Assembly: GCA_035578155.1 (NCBI GenBank)
Contig: JAPWDM010000005.1
Coordinates: 26,162,877-26,226,876 of the forward strand
DNA length: 64,000 nt
Direction: 5' to 3'
Source: Brachynemurus nebulosus
Taxonomy: Eukaryota; Arthropoda; Insecta; Neuroptera; Myrmeleontidae
Below, one piece after another: positions 21,450-33,990 of the stretch. The position numbers were made by a program, and so were the translations under genes. Position 1 is the stretch's first letter; the number at the start of each line of letters is the position of its first letter. A model generated the notes under the pieces. That model worked only from the letters and a program-made list of their open reading frames with translations, had not been told where the DNA came from and ran no database searches.

Positions 21450-21816
21450 AAAACATATCGAGCTATTACCGCCGTTTTAGCGTAACCGACAAATATCAAA
21501 TTTTACAGGAGAAGGATTTTTTAAATATTTGTATGGCGCTTGCAATATTTTTGCTGTCTTAATTTTATTACGCCTGAGCGTATTATTTCTATTATTTTAT
21601 TAACCTTACGATAATTGTCCGTTACGCTAAAATGTGAAAATGTGTTGTATTAACGATAAACTAAGCAGTTGCTATAACTCGTTAATTAACGAATTTTTGA
21701 GAAAAACATTAACGCTGCTTGGTCCGTTACAATTTAAAATGTTGCTTGCAATAAAAATCTAAATTTCGATAAAAGTGTCGCTTCCGATAAATCGGCGGTA
21801 ATGGCTCGATATTTTG
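21450..21816. mobile_element. MITE with ATATCGAGCTATTACCGCCG ends
   Basis: Terminal inverted repeats ATATCGAGCTATTACCGCCG and, from the right, ATATCGAGCCATTACCGCCG (one mismatch). About 365 bp, non-coding, 20 bp from the foldback to its left. Target duplication not readable. Confidence 0.7.
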
Positions 21817-22565
21817 GGTGTCAACTAACTTACACTTTATATGCCCATTTTGGAAATTTCAACCAATAAAAATTTATTTAGTCACGTGATTTTGTTTTGT
21901 AGTTAGGAACTGTTTGGGCGAACAAACTATATTAATAACAAAAAACTTTTTTTTCTTTTAATAATAAAATGAAATCCAACGAAGTCACTTTTCTTGTTAT
22001 GTTAGTAATCCTGACGCCTTCATAATCCTTGTATCCCACCGAACACGTAAATAGAAGATCCTTTAATAACAACAGAAACTCATTTTGTGAAATTTTGGAA
22101 AAATAAAATACACAAAAAAAATGTAATTTGTATGATATTTTTATTATCTATATAAAAACAATGTAACTTACTCTACGAATGTATTGATTTTTTTTTGAAC
22201 ATTCATAAATTGGATTTCTACTGTACACAAAAGGCATAAGGAAATAATATGAAAATGGTACGTGATACGTGTAAATTTCATATTTTATTTTTTCCGAACA
22301 TTCTCTTGTACAATTTAAAATAAAATTTTTCTTTTCTAATACGAATTTCGTGAAAAAATTTTTAAAATGAGTTGTCGTGAGTGTTTGAGAATCGTGAATG
22401 AAAAAGAGTCTGTGTATACGTATAGTCATATATACTGGAATATAAAAATGTTACACTACGATAATGTTACGTGAAAGAGATATTTCTGAAATAAATTAAG
22501 TCAGAACATGCGACGAGAAATATGCATATCTATCGACCTACAGTGAACATTCGTTTGCAAGTATA
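21817..22565. other. AT-rich DNA, nothing recognised
   Basis: A 93-codon minus-strand frame at 22148-22429 has no motif and a composition expected of AT-rich noise. Confidence 0.4.
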
Positions 22566-22569
22566 GACA

Positions 22570-22925
22570 GTGGCGGTAAATAACAAAATACACCTGTCAC
22601 AGCATCCTACAAAGCATCGCGAATTTCCGTTTGCAAAAATTAATTTTCCTTGGAAACCAGTTTAACTATAATAATAAAAGCCCAAAAAAAAAAAAAATTA
22701 TGTGATCTTTTCTCCTCTTTCTAATGATGTAAAAAGATGTCGCAAAAACTTTTGGCAAAAAACTGTTTCCCGGAAAATTTTCCAAAAAGCCATGTTCTGG
22801 GCATCGGACGTGTCTGATTAAGCTCATCCAAGATTTTTGGACTTTCAACGTTTTCATCAAATTTCGTAAAAATAATATGTTTCGTTTGAGAGTTTTCGTT
22901 CGTAATGGATCGATTCTTTTAAGGC
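22570..22925 (+). repeat. Dispersed repeat family R1, copy c
   Basis: Blocks in family order: CACCTGTCACAGCATCCTAC, AATTTCCGTTTGCAAAAATT, TTTTCTCCTCTTTC, GGGCATCGGACGTGTCTGA, AAATTTCGTAAAAATAAT. Same strand as the copies near 30.4 and 49.9 kb. Confidence 0.7.
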
Positions 22926-25400
22926 AGGGATTCCGCAAATTTTAGACATAACATTTCATATCATAACACATTTCACGAATAGCCCTGATCCTCTCAAAAT
23001 CTAAACTAGACAACGCAAATGTAATTTGTTGTACAAATCGCCACTGATTACACGAACCGCACGAACACAGAACCAGGACAAGAACATCCACGTGTACATT
23101 TTCCATCTTCTACCGTAATGAAGTGCCGATCAAACCACCACGATACACATACCTGGTGCCATCAAACCCACTTACTCTGGTGCCTGTGTCTGTCGATAGA
23201 TAGCACGCATATATCGAAACTGATGGAAGAAATTATTCATGAAGACACCATTCAAAGGATTGTCAACACTTTGTCGAACGAAACTGTATAACCTTCATTT
23301 ATTTACTTAGCAGGGAGTCACTGGAATGCGGGGGATGACGCGGGAACGCCATCCATTGTGTGTAACTAAGGGTAACAAACACACTAAACAGCACAAACAG
23401 GGTGGGAATGAATTGTATTGATATTCTTCTAAGGTCACCGCTTGCATCTATGAATGCCATTATCATATTAGTGTGCTTGAGGCTCAGACGGACGAACACA
23501 TATGCCACACCATGCCACGCCAGACCCTCTTATTGTAAATTGTGTGTAAAAATATAAAATTTGCATTCGGTATGCAGACAAAGGAAAAACGGATGAAGAA
23601 TGGACAATTTCATTGAGTTCAATTGAGTGAGGAAAAAGTATGAGATGAAAATTGAATGGAGTCAGTTAAGTGGTAGATGATAGAAGACGAACAAAAAATA
23701 AATCCAGAATCGAGAATGGACTAAGTAAAAATAGTATCCTAAAAGCGAGAAGTCCAATAATTGTAGTAAAACTGAATCCACTAAACCGTAATGAGTACTT
23801 AACACTAAAGTTATGGATGATCAAACTTAAAATTACTGCTTGCCCCATGATCCGTAATTAGGGATCAAGATAGTGGAGTTTTACGCTTAGTATAACTTTG
23901 CACTTAAAGACAAGATAAGTTGTGCTTGGTCAGTGGTATGTTTACAGAAGGACCAAGTGGGCTATAGTCCGACGCAACATATTCTAGGGATGGCAACTAT
24001 TCCAAAAGGAGTTTCGTCAGTTTGACAGCAACAATGAAAAGTTCACACCCAAATTACCCTAATTCAACCAATCACCCTAATTCAAATCACTTCTACTCGT
24101 ATAAAACATAATTTAAAAAAAAAAATTATGTCGTCAAGTTTACCAAAATGTTTTGATGTCTTAAAAATCGTCAATGAAATAACAAAATAAGAAAACTAGA
24201 GGGGAATTATAGATTTTCGAAGTCATTCTTTTCATTTTTACCAACAGTATGTAGAACTACTAGAAAAAAAACTTCCGTCGAAACAGTCGTATTTCTGAAA
24301 GGAATCATTTGACACCAAAAATGAAAAGTTATGAAAAAATATTTGTGCACTTGGTAGATACGCACCCTAAGAATTTCTACGACAACCATCGTAGGCTCAT
24401 TGACTTTCCCAACAACAATGACAATGCTTAAAACTTTACTAACAGCAGGAACACGATAGTGCTGACCAGGCTATTGACATTAGTAAATTTCCAAATGTCA
24501 TACAAACTGTACTACATATTTTGTGTGTAAATATTAATTATATAAATAATTTAAGCAGCCTACAGCCGACAAAACCCTAAATCTACCTCTGTGTTCGATG
24601 GCGGGTCAGTGAAATACAAAGCGGAACTCAAGACTACCTGACAATCCACCCTAAAATCAACCAGCAGTTCAAGTTACGACATCCTTTTTTGAGAAAAACA
24701 TACAAAATTACATCCTAATTAAAATTCCTTCATTTCCCCATTTAAACCCATCCCATCCTTCTATTTCATTTTAAGGATTATCATTTGATTAATACGGATA
24801 ATAATTCAATTTTTAAGTGAATAAAGGATTTATATCACATACAACATCACAGAATTCACCGGTAAATTATATTACACGATCACCAATCCCTTTATCCTCC
24901 GCTCTCTCAATGGTATCGTACTGCTTTGGTTGGCAGATATCACCTACACGTGGTAGATAAAACATAAAATAATAATTAAAGGGTTAATGATCCTCAAACA
25001 CGTTATCAACAACGGAAACAAATTTTCGAAAATAAACGTTTTGAAATATTCATGTTTTATTGGAGTAATCCACTTCGGTGAGTGCTTTGAAAACATAAGC
25101 AATATTATTGCGAAGTGTACCTACCTATTGTATGTACATATTGTGTATCCCTCTGTGTTGTGTTTTGGTAATTACAATATTCGGTTACAAACAAAACAGT
25201 TATTTATTGTTTTTTTTTTTTTGTTTGTCTTTTCGAATGTTTTGAATTTTTAAAATGTTTTCATACACAAAGCAATAAACATGGAATGAAATAAACGTAA
25301 TTAATTCTGATATTATGTTATATTAAGTTGACTTTTAGTATTTTTGTGGTGAAATTTTCAAACCAGAATTGTTAAATATTTACATTTTACCGCATTATAA
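22926..25400. other. AT-rich DNA, no gene supported
   Basis: Read on both strands without finding conserved coding, repeat ends or RNA genes. Paired overlapping frames at 23666-23861 mirror one another on opposite strands and are judged spurious. Confidence 0.4.
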
Positions 25401-25990
25401 TATAGGGGCTGTCCGTCAAAATTTTGCAGACCGTGATAGTTCAAGAATTACTGAAGAGATTTGGTATGCTAGTTCTATCAAATTTTGTCAGTTTGTTAAA
25501 TTTCGCTTAATTTTTAACTGAATTTTTTAACTACAGTTGAAGCAGGATCAAAGGCTCAAAGGTTCAAAGGCTCGAGACTTTTTCCTCGTTTACAAAAATT
25601 GCCTGGCGCAGTTACTTACTTATAAAGGTGTAGCTATGTAAAAGCTTGGAGCTTAATTTCTCTCAATTACTGACATAAATAAAAATTTAAAAAAATGAAA
25701 AATCCGACTGTATAAGAAGAGAACTAAAAAGATGGAAACAAGATGAAATATAAAAATTAATAAATAAAAAGTAAAGAAGTCAGGGGCTTCAGATATTCCC
25801 ATTTTACGCGACCGGCTTTTTTAGGTCATTAATTTTTGACATTATGCTGACATCATATAGCCTATCGTTTGTCAAAATCCGATGACTAATGTGAGAGTTA
25901 TGGAAGTTAAACACAGAAACAGACATTTTTACAGACATACATACATACCAATCAAATATGTTACCCTCCTTTCGAGCTTCACCGCAGTCG
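25400..25990. repeat. Possible LINE/SINE-like fragment
   Basis: The part from about 25780 has the style of insect non-LTR 3' regions: a long low-coding tail with GAGAGTTATGGAAGTTAAAC and short ACATACATACATACC repeats, ending near GTCGGGTAAAAAGG. No reverse-transcriptase frame is present. Assignment is weak. Confidence 0.25.
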
Positions 25991-27125
25991 GGTAAAAAGG
26001 AGTGATCGGATCCGAGGAAAGTGATCTTGAAAATAAAGGTTCTAAATTGATTTATGCTTCCAGTTCAGGTTTGATTGAGGTGTAAGATGCGTTAGTCCAA
26101 CACTCCTGATCTAGTAAGTACTCTCAAAGTTTTCAACTGGGTTCAGACTGGGGACTTGAGATAAGATTCGACTGTGTATAGTCAAAAAATTATAGAAACA
26201 TATTTTTTAATTCAGGTGTACTTTTATATCTATTTGTTTAGTTGCTTTAATTATATCTGAAGGACATGTTTCAATACAATTATGATTAAAAAACTATTAT
26301 CAACTTCGATAATTATTCTCACTTCTGTTCTAGCGTATATTTTTTTTTTTTTTGTCCTGTTGTATTCTTTTAAGGATAACAATACAAATACAGGATAATA
26401 AATTAAAATTTACTTGCAATGTGCTTTATGTGCTTGTCGTGACAAATTACAGAAATAATTAGAAACGAAATAAAATAAATTATTTACTATTGGTTGATGG
26501 AAGAAAAAAAATAAACAATTGAAAGTCTGGATATAAACATAGTATTTTTATAGTGATCGATCGTAGATGTTATTCACTTTAATTATTTACGTTTTTGTGA
26601 GAAATAATAGGTTTTATTTCACGTTTTTTTAAAATATTACTTCCTTTTTTATGTTTTCTGAATATTTCCACATAAGCAGTTTGTGTCACAACAGAAAATT
26701 GATTATAAACCAATTTTATATTTCTTCAAACATTTTATAATACTGTGTGCGCCAAACGAGCATATACTTACGTAAGTTTACAACCGTTAAATACCTGTAC
26801 GAAGAACGTAGTCATCTAAATATTAAGACAGACTGTACCATGTCTATAACATGTGTTTAATTGTGCAGAAAATAATTTTTATCGCATCGCGTTTTTTTAA
26901 ATAAAAGTGTGTATTTGCATGTTATACATTTGTAATATTACATATGTGTGTAAATACTTACTACATACATAAATTTATATGTTTCTGCTTAATTTGTAAA
27001 ATAAAATAACACTGCGCGTAAAAAAACTAGGGATTCAAGATTGAATTTATTTAGTGAATTATAAAAGTTTTTTTATTGGTCGTTCTGTAAAGAATTCAAA
27101 AAAAAAAAAAAATTGTGAGTACGCT
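25991..27125. other. AT-rich DNA, nothing recognised
   Basis: No coding, repeat ends or RNA genes seen; runs of T near 26341 and A near 27098. Confidence 0.4.
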
Positions 27126-27126
27126 T

Positions 27127-27524
27127 AAAGCGGCCCCTACATGCTCAATAATAATGTGCACGTAACTTGTGCAATTTATTGAACTTCCCTCCAGACAATT
27201 CAATAATTTGTAAAAGAAATTTGTACAATAAATTGAATGTAGGAATTGTACATTAATCCAATTGTTGTTTAATTCTAAATATTAAATGATATAGACGTTG
27301 CGAAACATTAAATAAATGATTAGTCTTGAAAATTAGTAAGTATTGCGCAATAATATCTTCAGAGCCTACAGACGTTACAATATTCATTCATTGTACAATA
27401 TATTTCAAACTGATTTTGTTCAGCAAAATATATTGTACAACTCTTCAATATAACCTAGAGACGATCAATAATATTGTACAACCTTAGATTTTGTGCAATA
27501 TTATTGAGCGTGTAAGGGCCGCTT
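27127..27524. mobile_element. MITE with AAGCGGCCC ends and AATATTG-rich interior
   Basis: Left end AAAGCGGCCCCTACATGCTC and right complement AAGCGGCCCTTACACGCTC are inverted, continuing into CAATAATAATGTGCAC versus CAATAATATTGCAC. The inside is full of variants of TTGTACAATATATTG and ATTCAATAATTTGT, so it self-pairs at many registers. Non-coding; superfamily not assigned. Confidence 0.7.
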
Positions 27525-27881
27525 GTGACCACCGACCACGACTGAAGTGTAAAACTACTATAGCGATCTCGTAATCGATTCGAAGTAACATAAATATATT
27601 CTATAAACAGGATTCTATTGAACGAATAGCCAATAACAAAAACGCACGAAAACAAAAAATAAAAAAATTTAATTTTCAAACCGAGTTCAAGATTAAATTC
27701 CAATAGGTTAGAACTACAATTCCATAAAAAGTATGTCTCAGTTTAATAGTTCAATTGAAGTATTCATTTACTTATTTATTTTTTTTTTTTTGTCATTTTT
27801 AAGGATAATTTATTTACTGTTTATTTACCAGAAAATAACAATTTATATCAGAAGGTTGGCTTTGAGATATAATACAAATAC

Positions 27882-28283
27882 CACAGACCAATGAACACTA
27901 TTATATTATACTACTAGACAAAGTGTAAAGCCATTTTCTAGGCATTTTTCTTGAAGCAGGTAACAAGGGTGAGACGGGTGAAATTAAATGAAATAATATA
28001 ATGTCAATTTTTGAGCAAATCCGACTATAATTATTGCAGGACATAATTTGTATACGTACGTATTTTGAAAATAAAGCGAATACCACTTTTTTTCTTTCAA
28101 AATTTTGTAGTTTCTTCTCAAAAAAATAAAATTTTATTATCAATATTATATTTTGACAATAATTCCATTACTATATAACAGAATACTATTAAGGTCGGAA
28201 CTTGGTCGTATATGGTTGCCTCAATTACACATTTATATTATCAGTCTACATAATATAATATATAATATGTTCACTGGTCTGTG
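27882..28283 (+). mobile_element. hAT-type MITE, copy 1, exact 8-bp TSD
   Basis: 402 bp with inverted ends CACAGACCAATGAACA and, from the right, CACAGACCAGTGAACA. It is flanked by a perfect 8-bp direct repeat ACAAATAC at 27874-27881 and 28284-28291. Eight-base duplications mark hAT (or P) transposition. A sister copy with about 8 kb spacing lies at 35840-36256. Confidence 0.9.
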
Positions 28284-28291
28284 ACAAATAC

Positions 28292-29720
28292 AAATATATC
28301 AATTAAATGTATATTAAACGTTATTTTAATTGTTTCAATTTTAAAATTTATTTTGATTTATTTTTACTTCCATAGATTTATTGAATTTTAGTAGTCTAAC
28401 AAAGACAGAAATTAACCTTATATTCACATATTTTTAGTAAATATAAATATTAATTTAATCGTAAGAATGCTCTTAATATGTAGAATATATATTTATTTTT
28501 ACTATTACATATTACGTAAAAAATTCATTAAAAATAGAATTTCTCAAGAACAGCATACTAGTGCACCCTTACTATATGTACCGACTTGAATCTAATATTA
28601 TAAATTTAAATAATACAAAATATGACATAATGAATGTTGTGGATAAATTAAATAATTTGAATGTAAAATATTAATCACTTAGCAATGATCAACTAACAAC
28701 CATCGTTTGTTTCACCTTCCAGCCATTATAACCAATGCATTACAGATTTCGTTACACTCCCACATTAAAAATTTCAGGACACTCTCATGAAGAGTTATAC
28801 TCGCTACAGAAGTCTTCACTTAAAAAAAAAATTGATTATTGTGACGTCAAGTGTTAGGAGTTCAACTGATTAAATACATTTTTCAATTAATATATGTATG
28901 TAAAAAATAAAACCTGTACACATTATTAATTGTACTAATAATAACAAGTACCTAAATTCAAAAAAAAGTAAATTTCTAAAATTAAAATATAAGTTTTTAC
29001 AACGTTTTATTGAAAAAAATGCAATATCCACAAAAACATGTTTAAAGCACAAGAAGTTTTATTTAACTTGAAATAAAAATTTACTAGTATCCGGATAAGG
29101 AACTGCATCGTTAATGCCACTAACGAAATCTTCAGTTCTGCAATCCACATCAGCGTTATTCGAAAACAAGGTCTCTTCAACTTTGAATATTTCAACAAAT
29201 TACCTGGTTTCTTATTTAATTTTGTTTGTGGTCCTTCGAGCCAGTCTATAGACATCCAATATACATCTTCCAAATATTTTACTGATACAGCTTTTTGCCA
29301 TAGAATACCTTAAGTATTTCCTAAATTTTGTTAACGGCAGTGTAGATATAGAAATATTCTGTAAATTATAAAATAAAATGCTCTCTATTATATTATGTTG
29401 TCTTAATCGATTTCTGTACTTGGATGTTATAGCTTATATACAAGTCGATACGAAATTATATTTTATCATGCATAAATGCTTGATACGAAAACCTACTTAC
29501 ATAGCTTATTTATTATGCTATTTCTTTCACAACACATTCACTTAAAATGTGACTCAGTTGTTTAATTAAATATAAAATTTTTCAATTGATTTTTATCAAC
29601 ATGATTTATTTCATAGTGATTTAACGATACGGAAGCTAATACTCCAATTTTGATCTAGATCTTACTTTCCAAATCCTGTCTATTGATTTAAACGATGAAA
29701 CCAAACGAAGAGATTTTTGA
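28292..29720. other. AT-rich DNA, no gene supported
   Basis: Minus-strand frames at 28870-29273 have no recognisable motif. No repeat ends seen. Confidence 0.4.
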
Positions 29721-29723
29721 TTA

Positions 29724-30037
29724 GGGGACGTCCATTAATTAGGTGAGCTTGAAATGGGAGGAGGGGTCCGATAAAATCTCATTAAATCTCATTTGAACGG
29801 CGGGGGGGGGGCGGAGGTCATAATCGACAAACTCACGGCAACTCTCAAAAAATATCAATTATTTTACAGATAATAAAAAAAATAAGAGTAGAAAAAGTTT
29901 TTAAAATAAAATAAAAAATTTTGGCATAACTCTCACATAAGGGGGGGGGGGGATAACCAAATCTCATTAAATCTCACCTTGGGGGGCGGAAGCCTAAATT
30001 GAATAAAAATCAGATCACGTAATTAATGGATGTTCCC
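29724..30037. mobile_element. Harbinger-like MITE, TTA-flanked, 314 bp
   Basis: Ends GGGGACGTCCATTAATTAGG and, from the right, GGGAACATCCATTAATTACG, flanked by TTA at 29721-29723 and 30038-30040. The three-base TTA duplication fits PIF/Harbinger. It carries two G-runs (9-12 G) on the plus strand at about 29803 and 29941. GGACGTCCATTAATTA is a phrase seen in repeats of many invertebrates. Confidence 0.7.
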
Positions 30038-30149
30038 TTAAGAAACTAAATATGTTCCCTCGGAGAAGAACTGAGCTTTGAATTAAACGATAAGCTAACC
30101 ACTTCCGGTAAAAGTCACACAAATGAAAGAAAACAATAATGCTTTAGAT

Positions 30150-30917
30150 CAGGGGTCGGCAACCTGCGGCCCGCGTGCCGCATGCGGCCCCTTGGAAGCT
30201 TTCATACGACCCGCCAAGCAATACAACTTTTCGAACAATTTACTCTGCCTATGCAGAGTTAAGCATACTTTATACTTTTTTTGTTCTCCGATATTTTATA
30301 ACATGTAAATAAAATTGTTACTAAAAATTTTTTCTCATATTGATTTTTAATAATATTTATATTAATTTGTTTTAAAATAAAGAAAATACCCCTGTCGCAG
30401 TATCCTGCATAATATAGCGAATGCCCGTTTACAAAAATTAGTTTTTCGCGGAAACCACTTGACATAGAATTATTTTTCAAAAACCCTTTTTATGTGATTA
30501 TTTTCTCCTCTTTCCAACGGTGTAAGAAAATGTGGCAAAAACTTGAGGAAATTTGGGCAAAAAACAAAAATGCCTAAAAATCCATTCCGGGCATCGGACG
30601 TGTCTGACCTTTTGGACTTCCAATATTTTTACCAAATTTCGTAAAATCAGGATTTTTCGTTCGAGAGTTATATAAATTTTAGTGAATGTCATTTTTGGCT
30701 TCTAGAGACTTCAAAATAAATTATTTCATCATAGTTCCGGGCTCAAGTAGCATGAAGACAATGACTCTAATAGCTGAATTTTTGATTCGAAAATTCATTA
30801 AAAAAAACCTACTTAAGCCACATACTACACTGATAAATACATATTTGACTGTGCGGCCCGCTAAAAATTATTTTTTTTAAAAATGGCCCGCCATCCAAAA
30901 AAGGTTGCCGACCCCTG
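30150..30917 (+). mobile_element. hAT element derivative, exact 8-bp TSD, 768 bp
   Basis: Inverted ends CAGGGGTCGGCAACCT, a widespread hAT terminal sequence, flanked by the perfect 8-bp duplication CTTTAGAT at 30142-30149 and 30918-30925. Subterminal GCGGCCCGC words sit at both ends. No transposase remains. The middle (about 30385-30790) is a copy of dispersed family R1, inserted into or carried by the hAT. Confidence 0.92.
30385..30790 (+). repeat. Dispersed repeat family R1, copy d (inside hAT)
   Basis: Most complete copy: CCCCTGTCGCAGTATCCTGC at the left, then TTTTCTCCTCTTTCCAACGG, GGGCATCGGACGTGTCTGAC, TTTCGTTCGAGAGTTATA, and the far block TCTAATAGCTGAATTT. It joins the 22.6-kb type and the 10.7-kb type blocks into one unit, showing that they belong to one family. 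Confidence 0.75.
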
Positions 30918-30925
30918 CTTTAGAT

Positions 30926-31456
30926 GACAGAGTATTGGGCGGAGACTTCTGGAACCCCGAGTTTCTTCATCTCTTGAAACACAAACAAATCTAGAATCGT
31001 TACCTTCAGGAGTCCCTTCCCCGAATACAATCGTTCCTCTTTAAGTGAAGAGTCGGAAACGTGAACAACCTCTATGAGCGACAAAAAAATCTCGGTTCTT
31101 GAACTGTGTATCATCCAGGTTCAAATGTACATTAGTCCAAAAACTAAGCCAATTAAACAATATTACATAAACTACATTAGTACACATCCCTGTGTAAAGT
31201 AAACAAGAGTACATAAACCACGGTTTTAATGTCACTGTCAATATTATCAACTTAGCTTTCTCATGGCCTAAATAAAGCCTGGAGCAAATATTAATGTACA
31301 AATAACAAACTTGCTGATTACATATGTTAGATAATCATAATGCTAGAGTTAGGCGTACGAATAAAGGTAACTGCACAACAAAATTGTGGATAACGAGTAA
31401 AATTTTAGTGCTTTCCATAAAACAAAAGGAATATACTTTAGCCCGATATAATACTC
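30926..31456. other. Unique-looking DNA, no gene supported
   Basis: Right flank of the hAT insertion. Overlapping minus-strand frames at 30920-31301 have no motif. Less AT-biased around 30930-31060, but nothing recognised. Confidence 0.35.
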
Positions 31457-32472
31457 ACAAAGGGAGTATCAAACATGGGAATCACGGATTTGAGAGAAAT
31501 TAATATATGTTGTGGAATATATTTCTCTGAGTACTGTAGTGATAATAATTTAGGCCAATGCGACTTTATTTAAAAATTAAACGCACGAAAAATTTCGAAT
31601 AACATATCTTGTTTGATATGTATCAGTTAGTTGGTATGGTAACAAGGGCCGCTGGTGGTGTGGTTAGTGTGTGCTCTCGTGTATGTAATTTTTTTTAATA
31701 TACAGACGGAAAGGTTCTATGTTCGAATCTATGCCTTTGCAACATAAACAATCAATTTTTTTTTTAATTTTTTCAATATTGTACCATGGTCAATTACATT
31801 GACGATGCTATAATTCTTTTTTTAAATGGAGATATGGTATTCTTTTTTATGTGATTATTATAAAAAATTTTACAATTGCCATTACTTTAAATAAGGATAA
31901 AATGAAGAATGTCCAAAAATCTAGTATAAATAATTTATAATAAAAATCGCTTTAATTTTATGTAAAAAAAATCAGTAAGTAATTTAAAATTTACGATAAA
32001 ATTACTGTTACATATAATGACAACATGTACAAAAAATATTATATCCCCTTTTTCAGAAAATAATTATAGACATAAGAATACCATATCTCAATTTAAAAAA
32101 AGAATTATAGCATCATCAATGAAATTGACCATTGTACAATATTGAAAAAATTAAAAAAAAAATGAAAAGAGAATTATTTATGTTGCAAAGGCATAGATTC
32201 GAACACAGAACCTTTCCGTCTGTATATTAAAAAAAGTTACATACATGAGAGCACACACTAACCACACCACCAGCGGCCCTTGTTGCAGACAATACCAACT
32301 AGCTGATACATATCAAACACGATATGTTATTCGAAATTTTTCGTGCGTTTAATTTTTAAATAAAGTCGCATTGGCCTAAATTATTATTACTACAATACTC
32401 AGAGAAATATATTCCACAACATATATTAATTTCTCAAAAATTCGTGATTCCCATGTTTGATACTCCCCTTGT
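31457..32472. mobile_element. 1-kb foldback with tRNA-like segment in each arm
   Basis: Arms of about 400 bp are inverted copies: left start GGGAGTATCAAACATGGGAA, right end its complement. Each arm contains GGGCCGCTGGTGGTGTGGTT, then TAGTGTGTGCTCTC, and further on GTTCTATGTTCGAATCTATG (GTTCTGTGTTCGAATC in the right arm). These resemble the A box and B box of a tRNA promoter, spaced by an AT-rich linker. The T-stem does not pair, so this is not a working tRNA. A tRNA-derived SINE captured as an inverted pair is the simplest reading. Confidence 0.75.
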
Positions 32473-33500
32473 CAGTTACCTACAAAAAAAGTTTTACATT
32501 ATTTAAAAGTGTTACTTCCGTTTTGTTGCGCAATTCGCTTGCCGAAACATTCAAAGTACTCAAAACTCATTTTCAAGAGTGAGAAATGTTTAGTAATTTA
32601 TAACAGTTATATATGAGTATTGTACTAACTTAATGTATGAACAAAAAGCCTAATGAATATTACTGTGTGTGGTTTGGACCGCACCAAATAATGTGTAAAA
32701 GTAGAAAATATTTAAACAAAATAAAAGTCGTTAATAACAATGCTAAACATAAAAGTATTTTCAAAATTTTTTAAGTATAATTTATGTCACATTCAGGGAA
32801 TACCAAAAAATAATATTTTCACAATAATTGTGGGTACTGTCAAAAACAGAAACTGTCATAACCTAAAAATGTTTTTAATGATGATAAAAATAAAGTACAG
32901 TAGTAATGGTTTTAATAAGTTTAGAAACGTTTCTAAACTCATTCAAACCTAAACTTGTGCAAATCATTAGTGGCATGCATCATTTTAAGCAATCTTGCAA
33001 TACTAGAAGCACGTTCTCTTCTCCTATTGCAATTCTGTTTAACGTAGTTCTATCGAGTTTTCAAATTTTATCTATTTATGATTTAGAATGTACCGAAAAT
33101 TTTTTGTATTGTACGGCAATAGAGAAAATTGATGTAAAAGTGTGCGTCGAAATTCACTGTTCCATTTGAATTACATTATAATTAGAAAAATTTTATTAAA
33201 TAGTTATTATAAACAAAAGTTCTACGCAATTTGAAAACGATTCATTGTTTACTTTTTGCAATATTGTTAAAAACTATAGAAAAATATTATTAAAAACTAT
33301 ACAAAAACTATAGTTAACTATATAAAAATATTATTTTATCATTGTTTTTTTCACAACTCACCGAAGCAGGTATACCGTACGTTGGTATTAAAATTGTTAT
33401 ATACATACTAGCATGGAACTACAACAAACATCGCTCTAATAATGATGTTAGGTAATATTAATTCGTAATTTTATATGATTACATATCCCAGAAGAACTAC
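32473..33500. other. AT-rich DNA, no gene supported
   Basis: Plus-strand frames at 32740-33169 lack any motif. Short repeated AAAAACTATA words at about 33270-33340. Confidence 0.4.
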
Positions 33501-33504
33501 TTTA

Positions 33505-33990
33505 AAATACTTATTTTGCTTCCGAGACTACTAAAGTAGCAGAAGTATTGTGGTCACTTTTGAAAAATAAAAAATTTCTTCCCTCCAAAATAAAATTTTT
33601 TACGCACATTTTACGTTTTAGAGCTTCCTGAACAATTTTGGTTTGGTATCTGTCCGTCCGTCCGTCTGTGTGTCACCAGTTTGCACCAACTTCTGAACTA
33701 TTCGATTGTTTTTAATGAAATTTTCAGCAATTATGCAGTTTGCTTCCTAGATGGTTCCCTTTGAATTTAATCGAAATCGGAGTAACGGTAGCTACGCCGC
33801 TACTATGTCATTCCATTAATATGCTAAATTGCACCAAGTGGCATAACTTCTGAACTATTCAATTCTTTTTTATGAAATTGTCAGTGATTATGCGGTCTGG
33901 TTCCTAGATGGTCCCCTACAAATTTCATTGCATTCGGAGTAATAATATCCACGGCGCTACCATGAAATTCCATTAAATGTCAATATCTTA
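33505..33990. repeat. Interspersed repeat with internal ~155-bp duplication
   Basis: Contains CCGTCCGTCCGTC and two diverged direct copies of a ~155-bp unit (ACTTCTGAACTATTCGATTG at about 33690, ACTTCTGAACTATTCAATTC at about 33846; each then has TTCCTAGATGGT and CGGAGTAA). A reverse-strand copy of the left part lies in an AMBRA1 intron at about 63302-63625. Confidence 0.8.

Noticed and set aside
30123..30308. 61-codon frame with Cys-Gly-Pro repeats
   Set aside because: It spans the CAGGGGTCGGCAACC end of a hAT element; the residues come from GCGGCCC words.
31650..31745. Functional tRNA gene
   Set aside because: A- and B-box-like words are present, but the T-stem does not pair, the acceptor stem is not evident and the centre is an AT-rich linker. 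Kept as tRNA-like only.
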